Assembly (NCBI GenBank): GCA_028818775.1
Contig: JAPPNE010000153.1
Location: 1 to 51,917 of the forward strand
Length of the DNA stretch: 51,917 nt
Reading direction: 5' to 3'
Origin: Deltaproteobacteria bacterium
GTDB lineage: Bacteria > Desulfobacterota > Binatia > UBA9968 > JAJDTQ01
Shown here: positions 36,995 through 45,104 of the stretch, piece by piece
Layout: the number at the start of each line of letters is the position of its first letter
How positions within the stretch are numbered: the first letter of the stretch is position 1
Translations under genes and position numbers: made by a program
The notes under the pieces: generated by a model
The model's input: the letters and a program-made list of their open reading frames with translations, nothing else
What the model was told of the DNA's origin: nothing
Databases searched by the model: none

Positions 36995-38071
36995 ATGTCA
37001 CTGTTCATCGACGCCGACGCGCACGTGATCGAGAACGAACAGACCTGGGAGTTCATGGCCGAGGAGGACCGCCACCTGGCGCCCGACCTGCTGGTGTCAC
37101 AGAGCACGGGGCTGCGCTACTGGCGCATCGACGAGCGCGTGGTGCCCAACACCAACATCGGCCTCAACACTTCCGCGGAATCCCGCGAACTGGTCAATGT
37201 GGGGGCGCGCATCGCCCACATGGACGAGCTGTCCGTGGACATCCAGGTGATCTATCCGACCATGTTCCTGCGACCCCTGACCGCTCGCGGCGACGTGGAG
37301 CGGGCGCTCTGCCGGGCCTACAACCGCTGGCTGGCGGAGATCTGGAAGCAGGGGGGCGGGCGCCTGCGCTGGGTGGTGGTGGCGCCGCTGCGGTCCATGG
37401 ACCAGGCCATCGAGGAGATCCACTTCGGCAAGGAGCACGGCGCCTGCGGCGTGTTCATGCGCGGCATCGAGGGCGGGCGGCTGCTCTCCGACGACACGCT
37501 CTTCCCCATTTACCGGGAGGCCGGCGACCTCGACATCCCCATCTGCGTGCATGCCGGCGGGGGCAGCTTCGACCACTACGACCTGTTCCTCCAGGACACG
37601 TTCGCGCGCTTCAAGCTGTCCACCGTGGGCGCGTTCAACAATCTCATCTACAAGGGTGTTCCGGACAAGTTTCCGGACCTGCGCTGGTGCTTCGTGGAAT
37701 CCACGTCCCAATGGGTGCCCTACGCTCTGAACGACCTGATGATCCGCACCCAGGCGGAGCTGGCGTTCCGCCGCAAGCATGCGGACAACGCGCTGGCGGC
37801 GGTGCGCGGCGCGCCGCGGGAGTTGGCCAACGGCAACCTGCTCAAGGAGAACCGCATCTACGTGGCCTGCCAGACCACGGACGACCTGTCCTACGTGCTG
37901 GAATACGCCGGCGAGGACAACATCATCGTCGGCACCGACTACGGGCACGCGGACTACTCCAACGACATGGAAGCCATCGCCAAGCTGTCCAAGGACGGCG
38001 TGCTCGCCGGCGGCGTCGCGGACAAGATCCTGAGCGAGAACCCGGCACGGCTGTACGGCCTGCAGGATTGA
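36995..38071 (+). CDS. amidohydrolase family protein
   Basis: A 358-residue homologue of the product at 32077-33165. LFIDADAHVIENEQTWEFMA supplies the first metal motif, IAHMDELSVDIQVIYPTMFL follows, IPICVHAGGGSFDHYD has the barrel His, RWCFVESTSQWVPYALND comes next, and IIVGTDYGHADYSNDMEAI carries the catalytic residues. ATG 36995 has GGGAGGAA 6 bases upstream; the upstream in-frame sequence is not conserved. It heads a plus-strand operon with an LLM oxidoreductase (3 bases downstream) and an MFS transporter. The three likely act on one organic substrate, which is unknown. Confidence 0.88.
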   Translation: MSLFIDADAHVIENEQTWEFMAEEDRHLAPDLLVSQSTGLRYWRIDERVVPNTNIGLNTSAESRELVNVGARIAHMDELSVDIQVIYPTMFLRPLTARGDVERALCRAYNRWLAEIWKQGGGRLRWVVVAPLRSMDQAIEEIHFGKEHGACGVFMRGIEGGRLLSDDTLFPIYREAGDLDIPICVHAGGGSFDHYDLFLQDTFARFKLSTVGAFNNLIYKGVPDKFPDLRWCFVESTSQWVPYALNDLMIRTQAELAFRRKHADNALAAVRGAPRELANGNLLKENRIYVACQTTDDLSYVLEYAGEDNIIVGTDYGHADYSNDMEAIAKLSKDGVLAGGVADKILSENPARLYGLQD

Positions 38072-38074
38072 CGC

Positions 38075-39085
38075 ATGGCGAAAGTCTCCTTCGGCGTCGA
38101 GATTCATCCCTACTACGACGTGCCCGAACTGATGCGGGAGATCACGCTCGCCGAGGAGCTGGGCTACGACCAGGTGTGGGTGGGGGATTCCCAGCTCATC
38201 TGGCGCGAGATGTACGTGATCCTGGGCGCCGCGGCCCAGGCCACCTCCAGGATGCTTCTCGGAAGCGGCGTCACCAATCCCGTCACCCGGGTTTCCGCGG
38301 TCACCGCCAGCGCCGCGGCGACGTTGCAGGAGCTGTCCGGAGGACGCCTCACGCTGGGAATCGGCAGCGGCTTCACCTCGGTCAACACCATGGGCCAGCG
38401 GCCCGCCACGCGCGCCCGGCTGGAAGCCTGTGTCGATGAAATCCGCGCGCTGTGCCGCGGCGCGCGCGTGCCCGCCGGTTCCGAGGACATGCGCCTCATG
38501 TTCGCGGCGCCGGAGAAGTGCCCGCCCATCGCGGTGGCGGCCAGCGGACCCAAGATGTTGCGACTCGCCGGGCGCATCGGCGACGGGGTGATCCTGGCCC
38601 GGGTCGCCATGGAGGGGGACATGCTCGCGCGGATGCTGGAGTGCGTGAACGACGGCCGTCGGCAAGAGCGCCGGGAAACCGAGCCCTTCCAAACGTTTCT
38701 TTCGGTCTCCGCGGCCGTGGACGAGGACGGGTCCAAGGCGGTGTCGGTGGTGCGGCCGCACGTGGCCCGGTCCATCCTCAAGCCGTTCTGGGGGCTGAGC
38801 CCCGCGGCCGCCGCGGCGGCGGAACGGATGACCGGCCGCTACGACAACTACCAGCACCTGAACCCCAACGCCGCCCATGCCGACGCCGTGCCCGACGACG
38901 TGGTGCCGGAGTTCGCCTTGGCCGGCACCCCCGCCCGCTGCATCGAGACGGCCCAGCGCATGTTCGACAACGGCATCAACCAGATCACCATCCGTCCCTA
39001 CGCCGTGGACGGCCGGCCCCGGGCCAGCATGATCCGCGCCTTCGCCGAGCAGGTGATGCAGCCCATGCTGCGCGCTGACCGATGA
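38075..39085 (+). CDS. LLM class flavin/F420-dependent oxidoreductase
   Basis: A 336-residue luciferase-like TIM barrel: FGVEIHPYYDVPELMREITL, then AEELGYDQVWVGDSQLIWRE, ATLQELSGGRLTLGIGSGFT, PIAVAASGPKMLRLAGRIGD (the flavin/F420-binding 'aasGpk' block), and a helical end. It differs clearly from the LLM protein at the left end. It is sandwiched between an amidohydrolase (3 bases) and an MFS gene whose ATG overlaps its stop (ATGA). Such enzymes reduce or oxidise ring systems or imines with F420 or FMN; the substrate is unknown. Confidence 0.88.
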   Translation: MAKVSFGVEIHPYYDVPELMREITLAEELGYDQVWVGDSQLIWREMYVILGAAAQATSRMLLGSGVTNPVTRVSAVTASAAATLQELSGGRLTLGIGSGFTSVNTMGQRPATRARLEACVDEIRALCRGARVPAGSEDMRLMFAAPEKCPPIAVAASGPKMLRLAGRIGDGVILARVAMEGDMLARMLECVNDGRRQERRETEPFQTFLSVSAAVDEDGSKAVSVVRPHVARSILKPFWGLSPAAAAAAERMTGRYDNYQHLNPNAAHADAVPDDVVPEFALAGTPARCIETAQRMFDNGINQITIRPYAVDGRPRASMIRAFAEQVMQPMLRADR

Positions 39086-40287
39086 ACCTCGTCTTCCTCG
39101 CCGCCGCGCACTTCCTCGATCATCTCTTCATGCTGATCTTCGCGACGGTGGCGGCCTTGCGCCTCGCGCACGAATGGAACATGAGCTACGCGGCCCTGAT
39201 CCCCTATGCCACGCCCGGTTTCGTGGCCTTCGGGGTCGGCGCCATCGTGGCCGGGTGGATCGGCGACAAGTGGAGCCGGCCGGGCATGATCACCATCTTC
39301 TTCGTCGGCATCGGCGTGGCCTCGATTCTCACCGCGCTGGCCGACACGCCCTTCGAGATCGCGCTGGGGCTGCTGGCCGTCGGCATTTTCGCCGCCATCT
39401 ACCACCCCGTCGGCATCGCCATGGTCATACAGGGACGGCGGAAGACCGGCATCCCCATCGCCGTCAACGGCGTCTTCGGCAACCTCGGGGTCGCCGCCGC
39501 CGCGCTGCTCACCGGCTACCTCATCGACACCGGCGGCTGGCGCAGCGCTTTCGTCGTGCCCGGCGCGGTCTCCGTCGTTCTCGGGATCGCCTACGGAGTC
39601 CTGGTATGGGCGCGGCAGGGGAGTGGGGGTGCGGGCCTGGCGGACGATGCCGGCGGCCCGGGCGGCACGTCCACGGTGGACGCGCCGACCATCGCACGTT
39701 CGACGTTCATCCGCGTCCTCTGCATCATCGTGTTCACCACCGCCATCGGCGGCCTCGTGTTCCAGAGCACCACCTTCGCGCTGCCGAAGATCTTCGACGA
39801 GCGGCTCGGCGATCTCGCCGGCTCCGCCACCGCCGTGGGCGGCTACGCATTTCTGGTGTTCGCCATCGCGGCCTTGGCCCAGCTCGTGGTGGGGTACCTC
39901 GTCGACCGCCACTCCGTGCGCACCGTGTTCGCCTTCGTCGGCGGCCTGCAGGCGCTGTTCTTCGCGCTCATGTACCAGCTCACCGGCGCCGCCGCGCTTG
40001 TGGTCTCCGTCGCCTTCATGCTCGTCGTCTTCGGCCAGATCCCCATCAACGACGTCCTCATCGGCCGCATCACCAAGAGCGAATGGCGCAGCCGCGTCTT
40101 CGCCCTGCGCTACATCGTGACCTTCTCCGTCATGGCCTCCACCTTGCCCGTGGTCGCCGGCATCCACGCGGGCTGGGGCTTCGGCGCCCTGTTCGTGGTG
40201 ATGGCGGTGGCCGGGGGAGGCGTGCTTGCCGCCGCCCTGATGCTGCCGCGCGCGGAGGCGGTCGTCGCTCAACCCGTCCCCGCGTGA
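39082..40287 (+). CDS. MFS transporter
   Basis: A 401-residue MFS protein with 12 helices. Motif A is IVAGWIGDKWSRPGMITIFF; ILLGLLAVGIFAAIYHPVGI-type helix 4 reads LGLLAVGIFAAIYHPVGIAM; and the second half has VVGYLVDRHSVRTVFAF. The HPVG element in helix 4 is typical of fosmidomycin-resistance-like/Fsr-related MFS proteins, though the substrate here is unknown. Its ATG overlaps the stop of the LLM gene by 4 bases, so it is translationally coupled and last in the amidohydrolase-LLM-MFS operon. Confidence 0.88.
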   Translation: MNLVFLAAAHFLDHLFMLIFATVAALRLAHEWNMSYAALIPYATPGFVAFGVGAIVAGWIGDKWSRPGMITIFFVGIGVASILTALADTPFEIALGLLAVGIFAAIYHPVGIAMVIQGRRKTGIPIAVNGVFGNLGVAAAALLTGYLIDTGGWRSAFVVPGAVSVVLGIAYGVLVWARQGSGGAGLADDAGGPGGTSTVDAPTIARSTFIRVLCIIVFTTAIGGLVFQSTTFALPKIFDERLGDLAGSATAVGGYAFLVFAIAALAQLVVGYLVDRHSVRTVFAFVGGLQALFFALMYQLTGAAALVVSVAFMLVVFGQIPINDVLIGRITKSEWRSRVFALRYIVTFSVMASTLPVVAGIHAGWGFGALFVVMAVAGGGVLAAALMLPRAEAVVAQPVPA

Positions 40288-40317
40288 AGCCGCGCCGTAG
40301 CGCACTCTCGGCAATCG

Positions 40318-40446
40318 CCGTTTCGACCTCGGATACAAGCACTTCGCGGAGCGCCTGAAGGACCCGGTGCCGGAGTTTCCCCTGGTGCCGGTGACGGCGC
40401 GGCTGTCGGCGGCCCTGAACGGTTCGTCGCTGCCCTGTCTCTTTCG
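40318..40446 (+). pseudogene. orphan GC3-biased coding fragment
   Basis: About 40 codons reading FDLGYKHFAERLKDPVPEFP and then LVPVTARLSAALNGSSLPCL have nearly every third base G or C, as real genes here do. The bias ends abruptly near 40446, where AT-rich sequence begins. No start or stop frames it. It looks like the leftover of a deleted gene; I do not recognise the family. Confidence 0.4.
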
Positions 40447-40502
40447 GATCGATAGATTGATAATCGGCTCGGTTCAAGTGACAGAGACGTCGGATTGGGT
40501 GT

Positions 40503-40542
40503 TTGACAAAACGATTTCAATGATAAATTATTCTCAATAATC
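40503..40542 (+). promoter_or_regulatory. promoter overlapped by a Fur/Zur-like operator, upstream of aztD
   Basis: TTGACA (40503-40508), a 17-base spacer and AATTAT (40526-40531) form a promoter. The -10 lies in an AT-rich dyad, TGATAAATTATTCTCA with TTATT-CTC-AATAA (40528-40540) nested next to it, resembling Fur-family boxes (TGATAAT-n-ATTATCA type). A zinc-responsive Zur would fit the aztD-like gene downstream. No regulator gene is nearby. Confidence 0.55.
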
Positions 40543-40567
40543 TTTCGGACCAGGAGGAACTAAGCTC

Positions 40568-40633
40568 GTGCGCGATGCTCGCGCCGAGGGGGTCGAGGAG
40601 CATGAATTGACCGGCCAAGGTCGTGGCGGGTGA
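40568..40633 (+). CDS. possible 21-codon leader ORF upstream of aztD
   Basis: GTG 40568 follows a perfect AGGAGG (40552-40557) by 10 bases and reads 21 codons (VRDARAEGVEEHELTGQGRG plus Gly) to TGA. It lies between the Fur/Zur-like promoter and aztD. The composition is GC-rich. It could be a leader peptide or the end of a deleted gene's 5' region; nothing in its sequence suggests metal sensing. Confidence 0.2.
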   Translation: MRDARAEGVEEHELTGQGRGG

Positions 40634-40719
40634 TCCGGTGAAGAAGTCTTGACAAGGACCTTTAGATGATAAAGAAATCTCGCTATCGAATTACTTTTCG
40701 TGAAAGGAGAACGCATACC

Positions 40720-41973
40720 GTGAGAATCGAGAAACTCAAACCGCTTGCAACACTGATTATTTCATTGGGTTTGTTGTTCGCCGTCGGCCTGGCCACGGCG
40801 GCAGAGAACTCAACTTCCGTTTCAGGCCGCCTGCTGGTGGGCGACGGCGAGACCAGCAAGATGTCGATCATCGACCTGAAAAAGGGCACCGTACAGCAGG
40901 ACGCCTTTGACATGGGGTCCCGGGCCGGCCGCATCTACGCGACGAAGAGCGGACGCTACGCCCTCGCGGTCTCCAGCGACGCTAATACGGTGCACGTCTT
41001 CGACGGCGGCATCTACCTGGAAAAACACGGCGACCACTTCGACCGGGTGAGCGGGCCGGTCAAGCAAATCGATGTGGACCTGACCGGCGAGCGCCCGGTG
41101 CACTTGTATGTCAGTGGCAAGTGGTCCGCCATATTCTACGACGGATCCGGCGACGTGGTGCTGCTCAACGAGGAGGAACTTGAGAAGAAGCGAGCCAACT
41201 ACAAGCCGCCGAAGCTCAACGCGGGTGCCCACCACGGCGGGGCGGTGCCATTGGCACATGACCTGTTCGCGGTCACCCTCCAGCACCCCGACTTTGCGGC
41301 CAACCCCAAGGACTACCGTCTCCCCATCGGCGCCAAGATCGTCGACCTGTCGGGGAAGGAACTGCATCGCCAGGAGGGCTGCAAGGATCTACACGGCGAC
41401 GCCGGAAACGGCCACGTGGCGGCCTTCGCCTGCAGGGGCGGCGTCCTCACGCTGGAAGCGGACCACGGCAAGTACAAGGGGAGGTTCATCCCGTTTCCGG
41501 AGGGTGTAGACAAGGAACTCCGCTTGACCGCGATCTGGGGCTACTCCGGTCTGGACCACTTCTTCCCTCTCGGTTCCGCGGCTGGCGTGTACGCCGTGGA
41601 TGCCAAGAAAGGCGTCATGAAGCAGTTGGTCTCCGCTTCGGACGCACTGAAGCCCGTCAACGCCGGGATGAGCCACGACGGCAAGGCTCTGCTGGTGGTG
41701 ATGAGCGACGGCGAGTTGCGCAAGTACGACACTCGCAAGCTCGATCTGTTGGCCTCGGCGCGCGATTTCCTGGCGACTCCGGTAGAGACGGGCTTCTGGG
41801 CGCGCCCCCACGTGACCACCATTCCCGGCGCGGTGTTCATCACCGATTCGGTGGGTGGCAAGGTGCTGCAACTGGACGACAAGAACCTGAAGGTCGTCAA
41901 GAGCTGGAAGATCGCCGGCAACCCCACCAAGGTGGCCTTCGTCGGCATCATGGGGAAGACCAAGGGCCACTAG
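40720..41973 (+). CDS. aztD: AztD-like periplasmic zinc metallochaperone (beta-propeller)
   Basis: A 417-residue exported beta-propeller protein. The signal peptide covers residues 1 to about 28 (hydrophobic core LATLIISLGLLFAVGLATAA). Repeated blades include GRLLVGDGETSKMSIIDLKK, RIYATKSGRYALAVSSDANT, and KPVNAGMSHDGKALLVVMSD. His/acidic segments match AztD: EKHGDHFDRV near residue 100, GAHHGGAVPLAHDLFAVTLQ, and the cysteine-flanked EGCKDLHGDAGNGHVAAFAC. AztD delivers zinc to the binding protein AztC of an ABC importer. GTG 40720 is chosen: AAAGGAGAA lies 8 bases upstream and it begins the signal peptide; ATG 40666 is possible. No aztABC genes are nearby. Confidence 0.8.
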   Translation: MRIEKLKPLATLIISLGLLFAVGLATAAENSTSVSGRLLVGDGETSKMSIIDLKKGTVQQDAFDMGSRAGRIYATKSGRYALAVSSDANTVHVFDGGIYLEKHGDHFDRVSGPVKQIDVDLTGERPVHLYVSGKWSAIFYDGSGDVVLLNEEELEKKRANYKPPKLNAGAHHGGAVPLAHDLFAVTLQHPDFAANPKDYRLPIGAKIVDLSGKELHRQEGCKDLHGDAGNGHVAAFACRGGVLTLEADHGKYKGRFIPFPEGVDKELRLTAIWGYSGLDHFFPLGSAAGVYAVDAKKGVMKQLVSASDALKPVNAGMSHDGKALLVVMSDGELRKYDTRKLDLLASARDFLATPVETGFWARPHVTTIPGAVFITDSVGGKVLQLDDKNLKVVKSWKIAGNPTKVAFVGIMGKTKGH

Positions 41974-42028
41974 AGCCAGCGCCTCCCATTACCCCCGGCC
42001 CCGGCGCGCCGCGCGCTTTCCCTGCGTG

Positions 42029-42045
42029 CGGCCCCGTCGGGGCCG
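42029..42045 (+). terminator. GC hairpin 56 bases after aztD
   Basis: CGGCCCC-GTC-GGGGCCG is a perfect 7-bp stem with a 3-base loop, in a GC-rich stretch following aztD. No T-run follows. It may end the aztD transcript. The next 170 bases (42068-42215) are AT-rich with no gene; GCATAATATGC at 42091-42101 is a small palindrome. Confidence 0.35.
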
Positions 42046-42215
42046 GGTCCCCCGCCTGCGGACACTAGTGTGGTGTCTGGTTAATTCGCAGCATAATATG
42101 CGGGTCTTTTCTGTATTAAGATCACTTTTTAGCATATTTATCAATGAGTTATGTATACTTCACATAGGCTGTAATCGTACCGTAATCGGATTGGATCTAT
42201 CCGCTGGCAGCGCAA

Positions 42216-42756
42216 GTGCACGCATGCGCGTCGTTCAATCTGTTCGCGCACGGCAATTTCACGGGCTTCCGTGTGCGCGTCCACCCTTCGGAGACCAACT
42301 CTTATGCTATAAACTACCGCGCTGGCAACGGCGGGCGCAAGGCGCCCAACAAGCGGGTAGTGGTGGGCCGTGTCGGGCGGGGCGGCGGGCCAACTGCGAC
42401 ACCCTGCGAGAGGAGAACCGCGGGTGGGTGTTCCCTACCCGTCAAGCGCCTCAGGGCACGTGGAGGAGCTTCAGGCGCACTACGAGGCCATCGGGCGGGT
42501 GGGCGGAGCGAAGTTCTGGTTCCACGCGTTGCGCAACTGTTTCATCACAATTGGCGAGCGGGAGCTGATGCTGCCGCGGTCATTGACCAAGCGACTGGTG
42601 AACCACGCGCGGCCCGGCGACGTGACCGAGGGCTGCGCCACGGACTGGACGGTGGAGCAGCTCCGCGAGCCCGCACAACAGATGGCCGATTGCATCGACA
42701 GGCTTACGGAGGTCGACGCGCCGGTGACGACGCCGGCCCAACCGACTGCAGGGTAA
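42216..42756 (+). pseudogene. decayed tyrosine integrase (arm domain + C-terminal catalytic part)
   Basis: Frame one (from 42216) gives GFRVRVHPSETNSYAINYRA and GNGGRKAPNKRVVVGRV, the arm-type N-terminal domain of phage/island integrases. Almost the whole middle is missing. A second frame has RGWVFPTR and a third (to 42756) gives HVEELQAHYEAIGRVGGAKF, then FHALRNCFITIGERELMLPR (box with catalytic His and Arg), and LVNHARPGDVTEGCATDWTV. The position after EG is normally the nucleophile Tyr; here it is Cys. Deletion, two frame changes and loss of Tyr show the gene is dead. Confidence 0.72.
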
Positions 42757-42884
42757 CGCGTGGCGCGTTGTTCACTACCCGCCGTTGCACCGCCGGTCTC
42801 TGAATCTCCGGTGCCGGGCGCATGTTACCTTATTGGAACCGAGGCCGTTTTCGCGTACCAAGGAAATGAAAGGGGACAGGCCAA

Positions 42885-43112
42885 ATGAACTGGCGAGAAC
42901 ACATCACCGTCGATCCCGAAGTCTGCCACGGGAGAGCCTGCATTACGGGCACGCGGGTCTTGGTCGCCACCATCCTCGACAATCTGGCGGCGGGTTTGGG
43001 TTCAGAGGAAATCACCAAGAGCTATCCTTCGATCAGAAAGGAGTCCGTGCAGGCAGCGGTGTGCTACGCCGCGGAGTTGGCCAAGGAACGGACGGTAGCG
43101 CTGTCCGAGTAG
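42885..43112 (+). CDS. DUF433 family antitoxin
   Basis: A 75-residue protein of the DUF433 family: HITVDPEVCHGRACITGTRV, then TILDNLAAGLGSEEITKSYP and VQAAVCYAAELAKE. This is the helix-turn-helix-like antitoxin usually paired with a PIN-like DUF5615 toxin, which indeed follows after 12 bases. The antitoxin-first order suggests it represses the pair and neutralises the toxin. It lies just after the integrase remnant, in the accessory island. Confidence 0.9.
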   Translation: MNWREHITVDPEVCHGRACITGTRVLVATILDNLAAGLGSEEITKSYPSIRKESVQAAVCYAAELAKERTVALSE

Positions 43113-43124
43113 GGAACTGTCCAA

Positions 43125-43478
43125 GTGCGGTTTAAGCTAGACGAAAACCTCCCCGCGGAAATGGCGGATTTGTTCAATGGGGCCGGCCATGATGCGGTCA
43201 CCGTTCTCGATGAGCAGATGGGCGGTGCAACCGATCCGGATCTGGCGACCGTCTGTGTTCAGGAGCGCCGCGCAATCGTGACGCTCGATAGTGACTTTTC
43301 GGATATCCGAACGTACCGGCCCAGCGCATATTCGGGAATTGTCGTGTTTCGACTGGACAATCAAGCACGTGACCATCTTCTGGAAATTGGAGCACGGTTT
43401 CTTCATCAGCTTTCCACCGGCTCCCTCGATGGCCAACTCTGGATCGTGGAGGAATCGAGGATTCGGGTGCGTGATTGA
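43125..43478 (+). CDS. DUF5615 PIN-like toxin
   Basis: A 117-residue PIN-like protein. It starts MRFKLDENLPAEMADLFNGA, with the first acidic site in LDENLP. GHDAVTVLDEQMGGATDPDL is followed by ERRAIVTLDSDFSDIRTY with the second acidic cluster (Asp-x-Asp-Phe), and GIVVFRLDNQARDHLLEIG ends the fold. It is predicted to be an RNase-type toxin. It starts with GTG 12 bases after the DUF433 gene, so it is co-transcribed. The acidic residues are intact, so the pair looks functional. Confidence 0.9.
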   Translation: MRFKLDENLPAEMADLFNGAGHDAVTVLDEQMGGATDPDLATVCVQERRAIVTLDSDFSDIRTYRPSAYSGIVVFRLDNQARDHLLEIGARFLHQLSTGSLDGQLWIVEESRIRVRD

Positions 43479-43595
43479 GTAATCCCTTCGGGTCGATTTC
43501 GGACCTTTGGATATCAGACTTATTCGAACGCCGAGTTGACCCGTAATCGAATGCGGTGCGTTGACTCCGGGCAGGGGCCAGCGGACCTGACGTGA

Positions 43596-44534
43596 TTGTA
43601 CCCAACGAAAGCGGACAAAATTGTGCCAAGGCATGGAATCAGGAACACCCACTCGCAGTGCCCATTTCAATTGCTGATACACGATCAGCATGGGGTGGTG
43701 CTCTCCTCAGGCAGCGCCTTTTTCTTCGAGACGGCCGGAAACTGGTTTCTCATCACGAATTGGCACATCGTCAGCGGCCGCCATTTCCTGACCCGCGAAC
43801 CACTGACCCCTTCGTTCCGGGAGCCTATCAGTCTGACCGCCAAGTTGGCGTCATACAAAATTGGTGATCCTGACGGCAGAGAATTCGGAATCGTGCCACA
43901 TTCCATCCGACTCTATGACGGAGAGTATCCGGTGTGGCTTGAACATCCTGATTTAGGCCCCTCCTGCGACGTGATTGCGATCCCGATGGCAAAACCGGAA
44001 TCATGTCCCGAGTTCATGCACAACGCGGCAAACCGTATCAACGAAAACGAAATACCGGTTGAGCCTGGATGTACGGTCTTCATTATCGGCTTCCCGCAGG
44101 GCATCAGCGTTGGCTTCGGCCTGCCGTTGTGGAAGTCCGGCTATATCGCCTCCGAACCGTATTACGACATCGACCTAGCCGGAAAGCTGCAGGCGTACGG
44201 CGGATTGACAGGCGGCACGCGCATACCGGCGTTCTTCGTAGACGCACAAACGCGGGCAGGTATGTCAGGATCCCCGGTGTTTGCTCGCTACTACGGCGCT
44301 TGGGATATGAAAGATCCGTATCGCAAGGTTGATCCCGACGAACCAGGATTCTGGGATAGGGACGACATCGCGATCTGGGGCAGCCAGGGCACCCAGTTCG
44401 TTGGATGCTACAGCGGTCGTGCCATGCAATCGGAAAGCGAAGCGGCATTGGGTTTGTGTTGGCGCACCGACACAATCCAAGCAATCTGCTGTCGTGGCAA
44501 ACTCGGACGCAATCCTCATCTGACCGCCGCCTGA
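43596..44534 (+). CDS. trypsin-like serine peptidase
   Basis: A 312-residue (from TTG 43596) chymotrypsin-fold protein. The catalytic triad is visible: His57 in FLITNWHIVSG, Asp125 in PSCDVIAIPM, and Ser224 in AGMSGSPVF. GCTVFIIGFPQGIS before the Ser region is typical of stand-alone bacterial trypsin-like peptidases. There is no signal peptide or membrane helix, so it is probably cytoplasmic. The start is unsure; only TTG codons occur near the fold start. Third-position GC is lower than in the core genes, in keeping with horizontal transfer. It lies between integrase remnants, next to a TA pair. Confidence 0.82.
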   Translation: MYPTKADKIVPRHGIRNTHSQCPFQLLIHDQHGVVLSSGSAFFFETAGNWFLITNWHIVSGRHFLTREPLTPSFREPISLTAKLASYKIGDPDGREFGIVPHSIRLYDGEYPVWLEHPDLGPSCDVIAIPMAKPESCPEFMHNAANRINENEIPVEPGCTVFIIGFPQGISVGFGLPLWKSGYIASEPYYDIDLAGKLQAYGGLTGGTRIPAFFVDAQTRAGMSGSPVFARYYGAWDMKDPYRKVDPDEPGFWDRDDIAIWGSQGTQFVGCYSGRAMQSESEAALGLCWRTDTIQAICCRGKLGRNPHLTAA

Positions 44535-44620
44535 CGACATCGTTACTGGCTCAGCCGTGGCCTCCACAGGCGCCAAGCCCGGTGGCCCCAGGGGACCGCC
44601 GCCATCCACCTTCTCCCCTC

Positions 44621-44671
44621 ACCGGTTGCCGCCTTGGCGAGGCGCTGACCCTGCGCCGGCGCAACATCGGT
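44621..44671 (+). pseudogene. integrase box-I fragment
   Basis: One frame reads TGCRLGEALTLRRRNIG, the 'TG.R.gEal.LrW.dId' box containing the first catalytic Arg of tyrosine recombinases. Nothing before or after it continues the domain. The surrounding 44535-45104 has no other recognisable gene. Confidence 0.4.
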
Positions 44672-45104
44672 CCAGCCGCCGTCTACCTCCGGCCCGCGCG
44701 CGCTGCTACCCATCGGCGTCGTCGCGCCCGTCGGTCGATTTACTGCCAGTACCCCGCCACCGGGCGCCCTGAGCATTCTCGACCTTTGCGACCGGAAGGG
44801 CTACCTTGTCGCGGGAGTGTTAGTTCGCGACCGGCGCGAATTCGAAGCTCGACAGGCTGCCCCTGTATGACCTCGGGCCCACGATAGCCAGTCACGTTAT
44901 CATGTCGCGCGAGACCTACCGCTGGTCCGCAGTCTGCTTGGTCAATGCCCGTACCGTACGAGAGAGCGCCATGCCAATCGGCCCGCGGGCACCATATCGA
45001 AGTCACCAAATTTGTCGGAAACAGAATCGCCGAAGCGATGCGCATCCTGGCCACAGAAACATGCCGCAACCATGCAGACGCGCATTGAGGGCGCGTCTAT
45101 CGTT

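Noticed and set aside
40649-40680. A second TTGACA just before aztD as its promoter
   Set aside because: No acceptable -10 lies 16-18 bases downstream, and the 40503 promoter with the operator is better.
44535-45104. Small ORFs of 60-160 codons in this gap
   Set aside because: Apart from the 17-residue integrase box-I match they are Arg/Pro/Ser-rich, with no start site or family pattern.
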